In this document: in pieces, positions 59,444 through 64,000 of the stretch
Layout of the letters: every line of letters begins with the position of its first letter
Numbering within the stretch: the stretch's first letter is position 1
Assembly (NCBI GenBank): GCA_903813345.2
Contig: CAIIXF020000005.1
Coordinates: forward strand, 24,989,375 to 25,053,374
Length of the DNA: 64,000 nt
Reading direction: 5' to 3'
From: Owenia fusiformis
Lineage: Eukaryota; Annelida; Polychaeta; Sabellida; Oweniidae
Translations under genes and position numbers: made by a program
The notes under the pieces: generated by a model
Seen by the model: the letters and a program-made list of their open reading frames with translations, nothing else
Database searches by the model: none
Told to the model about the DNA's origin: nothing

Positions 59444-60407
59444 TTAGCAAACGCGAGTTACAATAAATGGACGCTGATATCTAGAAAGGGTTTGTAGAAA
59501 AAACCGGGTACCGGGTAGTAAATCCTCCATGCTGGGTTCAAACTTGGTACCCGGTCGAAAAAACCGGGTACCCAAAAAACGAAATATACGAATATACAAC
59601 ATAATTAGATCATTAGAAAACGTGTAAGATCTGTTTTGAATTTACAAAAATGTATGTAACTTCCTTCAAAATTGAGCTAGAAGCTTCAGATAAAAAGCAT
59701 TTTAAGGCTTTTTTCTTCCTCTATCATCATGGTCATATTTCCATTGGTAATGAAGGGGGGGGGGTGCACCCCCTCCTGGCTACGCCAATGGCATTGTAAG
59801 ACGATTTGAGTAACAAGACAAATCAATTTTACTCTATTTTCAATAGTTCGTATGATGGTACATGAATTGTTTTGATTATGATTTAAATCTGTATAGCTAT
59901 CGTTGCTTTAGCAGAGAGGTGACGTGTGTTAATTTACATGATGCAACATGTAAGATTTTGATTATTAATCATAATTTAAGTTATCCCAATTTTCGACAAA
60001 ATGTCCACTGAATTGTAATGTTATGTATTACAATGTCATAGGCGTAGCCAGGAGAGGGTGCGATGGTGCGATCGCACCCCCCCCCATAACCAATGAAAAT
60101 ATGGCCATGACGATAGAGGAAGAAAAGAGCCTTAAAATATGCTTTTTATTTGAAGCTTCTAGCTCAATTTTGAAGGATGTTACATACATTTTTGTAAATT
60201 CAAAACAAATCTTACACGTTTTCTCATAATCTAATTATGTTATATTATATTCGTATTTTTCGTTTTTTGGGTACCCGTTTTTTTGAGCGGGTACCGGGTA
60301 CCAAGTTTGAACCCAGCATGGAGGATTTACTACCCGGTACCCGTTTTTTTCCTACAAACCTTTTCTAGATATCAGCGTCCATTTATTGTAACTCGCGTTT
60401 GCTAACA
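59444..60407. repeat. 0.96-kb palindrome P4 with GGTACCCGG ends
   Basis: Left arm about 59444-59795 and right arm about 60036-60407. Pairs include ttagcaaacgcgagttacaa with ttgtaactcgcgtttgctaa, ccgggtaccgggtagtaaat with atttactacccggtaccc, and ctagaagcttcagataaaaa with its mirror. The arms differ by substitutions and small indels. The inner ends carry the ggcgtagccagg motif of the dispersed gccagggg family. Confidence 0.85.
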
Positions 60408-60639
60408 TTTGCTCAGTTCTGAGATGAAGGCCACACGGGTAGTAAAAAGGCCAACGTTGGAACTATTTGTGACCTACATCCCTATTTTCGTAATTAAAAT
60501 GAAAGTTGCACCCTTCCTCTTTATTTTGATACCAAACAACAGCATGCTAGGTACTTAAGATTAGGTAAACTTTACTCCTCAAAAGTGCAAAAACTTAGCC
60601 TTTTATATAAGATAATCACAATATAGGGGATTGCAACTA

Positions 60640-60790
60640 TTTCGGAAATTCGCGGAGGTCAAAGCCACATTGCGGGACTTCGCGGGTCATTGCGGGACAC
60701 GCGAATTAGCCTAATTTTGATCAAATTCGCGGGATTATCCCGCCATTCGCGGGACACTTGACAGCTCTGTCCTAAGGAGCACAACACAAA
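60640..60790. repeat. CGCGGGA-rich repeat fragment
   Basis: Contains ttcgcggaggtcaaag, acttcgcgggtcattgcggg, aattcgcgggattatcccgc and cattcgcgggacacttgaca. It belongs to the repeat family flanking P3. Its end, ttgacagctctgtcctaa, roughly mirrors ttcctaacagtactgtcaa at 58020. Confidence 0.6.
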
Positions 60791-61199
60791 TACTAGAAGG
60801 CTTCATTATAATATACATGTACAGTGCTGGTATTCATTAATTGATCAGTCGTTTTATTGGCATATTTTCTTGAGTTTTAACATTTATTATCACAAACTCC
60901 AGAAAAGTATACACCATAAATCATATTTACCAAAATGAGTGTCTCCAAGGCTTCACAAGTGACCAGCGTATGCATAATGCATTTGTCACGAGTTTGAGCT
61001 GAAATTTCGCCAAAATGAAGTAGACTAAGGGTAGTCTCTGCCAGGTTTGTTTATTGTGGTAAGCTTGTAAGTGCTCAGAAGCAAATAATTCATGTGCGCA
61101 AAATAATCAAATAATCTGATTGGTTTAAACTTTGCTGCACATGCGCGCAATGTGTGCCATGTTTTTTCTAGGGGTTTCGTTTCATGGAGTTTGCGTTTT

Positions 61200-61244
61200 A
61201 GTGCAACTTCCGCAAAAATGGCGGACCATGGACAGAACTAACAG
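61200..61244 (+). promoter_or_regulatory. PDCD11 non-coding first exon and promoter region
   Basis: caacttccgcaaaaatggcgg is followed by a donor, aacag|gtaatatc, ending the exon at 61244. The motif content matches the candidate TAPT1 first exon. Two small upstream frames start here: ATG 61218 (seven codons) and ATG 61228, which continues across the splice to a TGA overlapping the main start. The transcription start is not visible. Confidence 0.5.
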
Positions 61245-61470
61245 GTAATATCATTTCGAAATTTCAAGAGAACTTTTTACCTATAATAGCAAAACTTTTG
61301 TATTATTTGTGCATTCTATCTATCAGATAAGAGTCTCAGGGGTATGTAGGCAAATTCATTTTGGTAGGAGCACTCTGTTTAGTTTGAAAACGCACCCTTT
61401 ATTATTATATATTAGCACTGTACAATAATACAATTCTACTTATCATTTCTTAGGTCTAGAAGATTCAAAC

Positions 61471-63931
61471 ATGCCTGCTGAGGAAGAATCTTTCCCAAGA
61501 GGGGGTATCAATAAGAAAGGAAACAAAGCAAAGGAACTGACAACTCCTGTTGATAAAGATCTTTTCAAGGTTTGTACAAATAAATTCAACCCGCAGTTGG
61601 TTATCAGAACTACAAAACAATGTGATTTAAAATACAACTATACATGTATATGTATAAAAAACTAGTCTCAGTTTGGAGAACGAAGTTCATCAGTCTGCTG
61701 CATGTTACGCCTGCTTTGGACAATTTTGATATTTTTACATAGTGTAGATTTAAATGTCCTCTTTTGAATATCCATAATTTATTTTGGGTGATATTTCTAT
61801 ATTTTTCATAAAAAATTATTAGCGCACTACACTGATGAACTTCTTTCTCCAAATCAAGACTTGTCTTTTATTGTTCGCCAAAGCGAGACTTGTCCTTTAA
61901 AAACAAGTGAGTATGGCTGAACTACATACTGTAAAACCAATGTATGCGAACATGAACACCTCTAGCAAACACTTGTAATGTGAATACTTTTTTTAGTTCC
62001 ACATTTTGCATATTTTGACAGAGTGATACAACAGTAGATGGTGCCGCTATTAATAAAAGGAAGAGGAAATCACTGAATGAAGAAGCAAGCGGAGAAAAGA
62101 AAGCAAAGATAGTAGGCTCTGGTATAGGAAGTCAGCATGCAAGATTTGATAGATTTATTGAACCCTTGTCTTATCAGGTAAGTGGAACACTTAGCTTGGT
62201 ACTGTATTATTGCCATTTCTGACTTGTTATACTGCAGTGTAAATAGTCTAGACTAGTCTGTAAACAAAACTATTTACTGCATGCTTTTTTCAATTTGCTT
62301 AATAAGTTGATTTAATAATGAGATACATGTTAAGTTGTAATGGAGAAGTTGAGCAGTCAATCCTAAGGACTTTTTGTGATTTAAGTTAAAATTAACATTT
62401 TATGAAATGGAGAAGTTGAGCAGTCAATCAAGGTCTAGGAACTGACTTTTTGTGATTAAAGTTGAAATTAACATTTTATGTGCATTGATTTCTTTTAGAA
62501 TGTCACAGAGGGGTCTTTATTGTATGGCTGTGTTAAGGAAGTACATGACTATGAGCTGTCAATAGGCTTCGCCAATGGACTAACTGGGACACTAAAAATC
62601 AACAACATTTCTGATGCATATACTGAACTACTCAGAAAAATCACAGAAAGTGACAAAGAGGAAACAGAATCAGATGTGAGTCAAAACAAAAAATATTTTC
62701 AGTTAAAATCCCCCCCGGATAACCATCAGATCAAAAAGGGTTTATGTGATTGTGCATGCTTGTCTCCAGAGAGATAATGTTCTTAAATATGTGTGGTGTA
62801 CTTGAAAATTTGACAGGTAAACATTTAGTTTATGCAGGGAGAGTACTCACTATTAAAAAAGAACATTATGCACAAATACAAAATATCACTGATTTTGGAA
62901 ACACTTACTTAGCAGCATGTTTTATCTCAACCATTATATTTCAGGAGCTTCACAGTCTACATGATCTTTTCCACATGGGGCAGTTTCTCAATTGTAAAGT
63001 TCTGCAAGTCGTCTCTTCCGGGCAAACCAAGAAGAAACATCTCAAGTTGACTATTAATCCCAGAGATGTGAACAAGGGCCTAACTGGGGGGAATCTCAGA
63101 AATAATATGGTAAGTATTTAGTCATCCATAGTTATATAGATTTGGATGTTGTTGTTTTTCAGAGATTTATGTAGAAACTCTCCTTACTATGGTAACATTT
63201 GAACAAGTTTACGATTGCGTTGCTAAGTGCTACTGAGCTGAATTGACAGTATTAAATATCACATAAGTCGTGGTCATACTTTATTGTAAACAAAGATCTT
63301 ATTTTTTCCTATTGTATTTCCAGGTACTACAAGGATGCGTATCCAGCATTGAGGACCATGGTTACCAAATTGACCTTGGTATTGTTGGCTCAAAGACGTT
63401 TCTCACAAAGAAAGCAGCAAAGAAACTTCTTTCAAAATTGTCAGGTAAGAGGAGGAAATACCCCACAATTCGTAGATGGACCATCTCCATGTAAAGATTA
63501 ACCTCTAGAGATTCATCTTCATATGGAGACAAGTTTGTCTATGAATTCTGGGAAATTCCAGCTTCTTTTGTCAGGTATATGTCTTCAATCTTCATTAACA
63601 ATAACTTCATAGTGTAGCTGTATCATACAACTAATTGCAACCAGTTGAAATTCCATTTGTAACTCATGTTAGAATTCGGGAAATTTATTTTGCATATTTC
63701 AGTAATTTTCCACCTCATTGAAAAACTGTATCTTGTAAACAATAACAGTGTATCTTAAAATCTAATGCTCCAAAACTGCAGTACTTAAATTTGTTCATTA
63801 TAGATGATAAGCTGATGATAGGTCAATCAATAGCATGTCTGGTAGAAGGCTATGATAAAATGGCAGCAGCTACGGGTGAAGTGAGGACCATCAATGTTAA
63901 CACCAACCCAAAGGATATCAATAAAGCAGTA
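61471..63931 (+). CDS. PDCD11: PDCD11 (RRP5 homolog), first six coding exons; gene continues past the window
   Basis: Nucleolar S1-domain scaffold for pre-rRNA processing of both ribosomal subunits (yeast Rrp5). Coding exons: 61471-61569, 62022-62177, 62499-62675, 62945-63109, 63324-63444 and 63804-63931 (phases 0,0,0,0,1,0), giving the first 282 residues of a protein of about 1,870 in human. Matches to the human N-terminus are EESFPRGG (5-12), YGCVKEVHDYELSIGFANGL and ISDAYTELL (first S1 domain, about 90-140), NPRDVNKGL (184-192), LQGCVSSIEDHGYQIDLGIV (second S1 domain, from 201) and NTNPKDINKAV (272-282). The acidic/basic linker at 34-85 (KRKRKS) is poorly conserved and suits a nuclear localisation signal. 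The frame stays open to a good donor at 63931|gtgagt, and the remaining exons lie to the right. The start matches the human one. Confidence 0.96.
61660..61890. mobile_element. MITE copy related to 14716-15118, in PDCD11 intron
   Basis: Starts ctagtctcagtttggagaac and ends tctttctccaaatcaagact, followed by cgagacttgtcctt. The middle holds gatttaaatgtcctcttttg and gggtgatatttctatatttt, shared with the element at 14716. It is a single-unit form of about 230 bp. Confidence 0.7.
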
Positions 63932-64000
63932 GTGAGTGCAAAACAATTTCTCATAACAATATTTCATCAATTGTTTAGAGGGTAAACTGTGTATGGTCAT

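Noticed and set aside
1-64000. CRISPR array, bacterial operon or retroviral element
   Set aside because: The tandem arrays lack unique spacers, genes are spliced eukaryotic ones, and no reverse transcriptase, capsid or integrase-like frame was seen.

Overview
This is a stretch of an invertebrate animal nuclear genome: AT-rich, with spliced protein genes, long introns and many short non-coding repeats. The best taxonomic clue is a neuropeptide precursor carrying six Gly-Trp-Gly-Lys-Arg units, with a C-terminal tail like that of molluscan APGWamide precursors. This points to a lophotrochozoan (mollusc, annelid, brachiopod, phoronid or nemertean); I cannot place it more finely. I saw no reverse transcriptase, retroviral, Polinton or transposase reading frame, and no rRNA or tRNA gene. 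Recognisable mobile DNA is short and non-coding: hairpin or terminal-inverted-repeat (MITE-like) elements, dispersed repeats and satellites.

Layout. (1) 866-9653, minus strand: a three-exon GWamide neuropeptide precursor of 121 aa. Its 4.85-kb intron 2 holds a complete, uninterrupted TMC channel-like gene (2221-4443, 740 aa) on the same strand. (2) 9.8-20.8 kb: repeat-rich DNA without a supported gene. (3) 20820-31128, minus strand: CIAO1, seven exons, 335 aa, seven-bladed WD40 protein of cytosolic iron-sulfur assembly. Its intron 2 contains about 17 extra tandem copies of a 121-bp unit that includes the exon 3 splice acceptor. (4) 35168-43468, plus strand: TAPT1, ten coding exons, 594 aa. 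A likely non-coding first exon at about 30390-30470 would interleave its 5' end with that of CIAO1. (5) 47575-54124, minus strand: MRPS26, four exons, 248 aa, with a large palindrome in intron 1. (6) 54492-54947, plus strand: a candidate small membrane-protein gene, head-to-head with MRPS26 and interrupted by one TGA. (7) 54.7-60.8 kb: three further long inverted repeats and CGCGGGA-rich repeats. (8) 61471-63931 and beyond, plus strand: the 5' part of PDCD11 (RRP5), which runs off the right edge.

The identified genes do not form a pathway. CIAO1 (Fe-S protein maturation), MRPS26 (mitochondrial translation), TAPT1 (membrane protein linked to cilia) and PDCD11 (pre-rRNA processing) are widely expressed. 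The GWamide and TMC genes are more specialised neuronal or sensory-type genes. All exon junctions given were read by hand from GT/AG sites, reading-frame phase and remembered family sequences. No database search was run.
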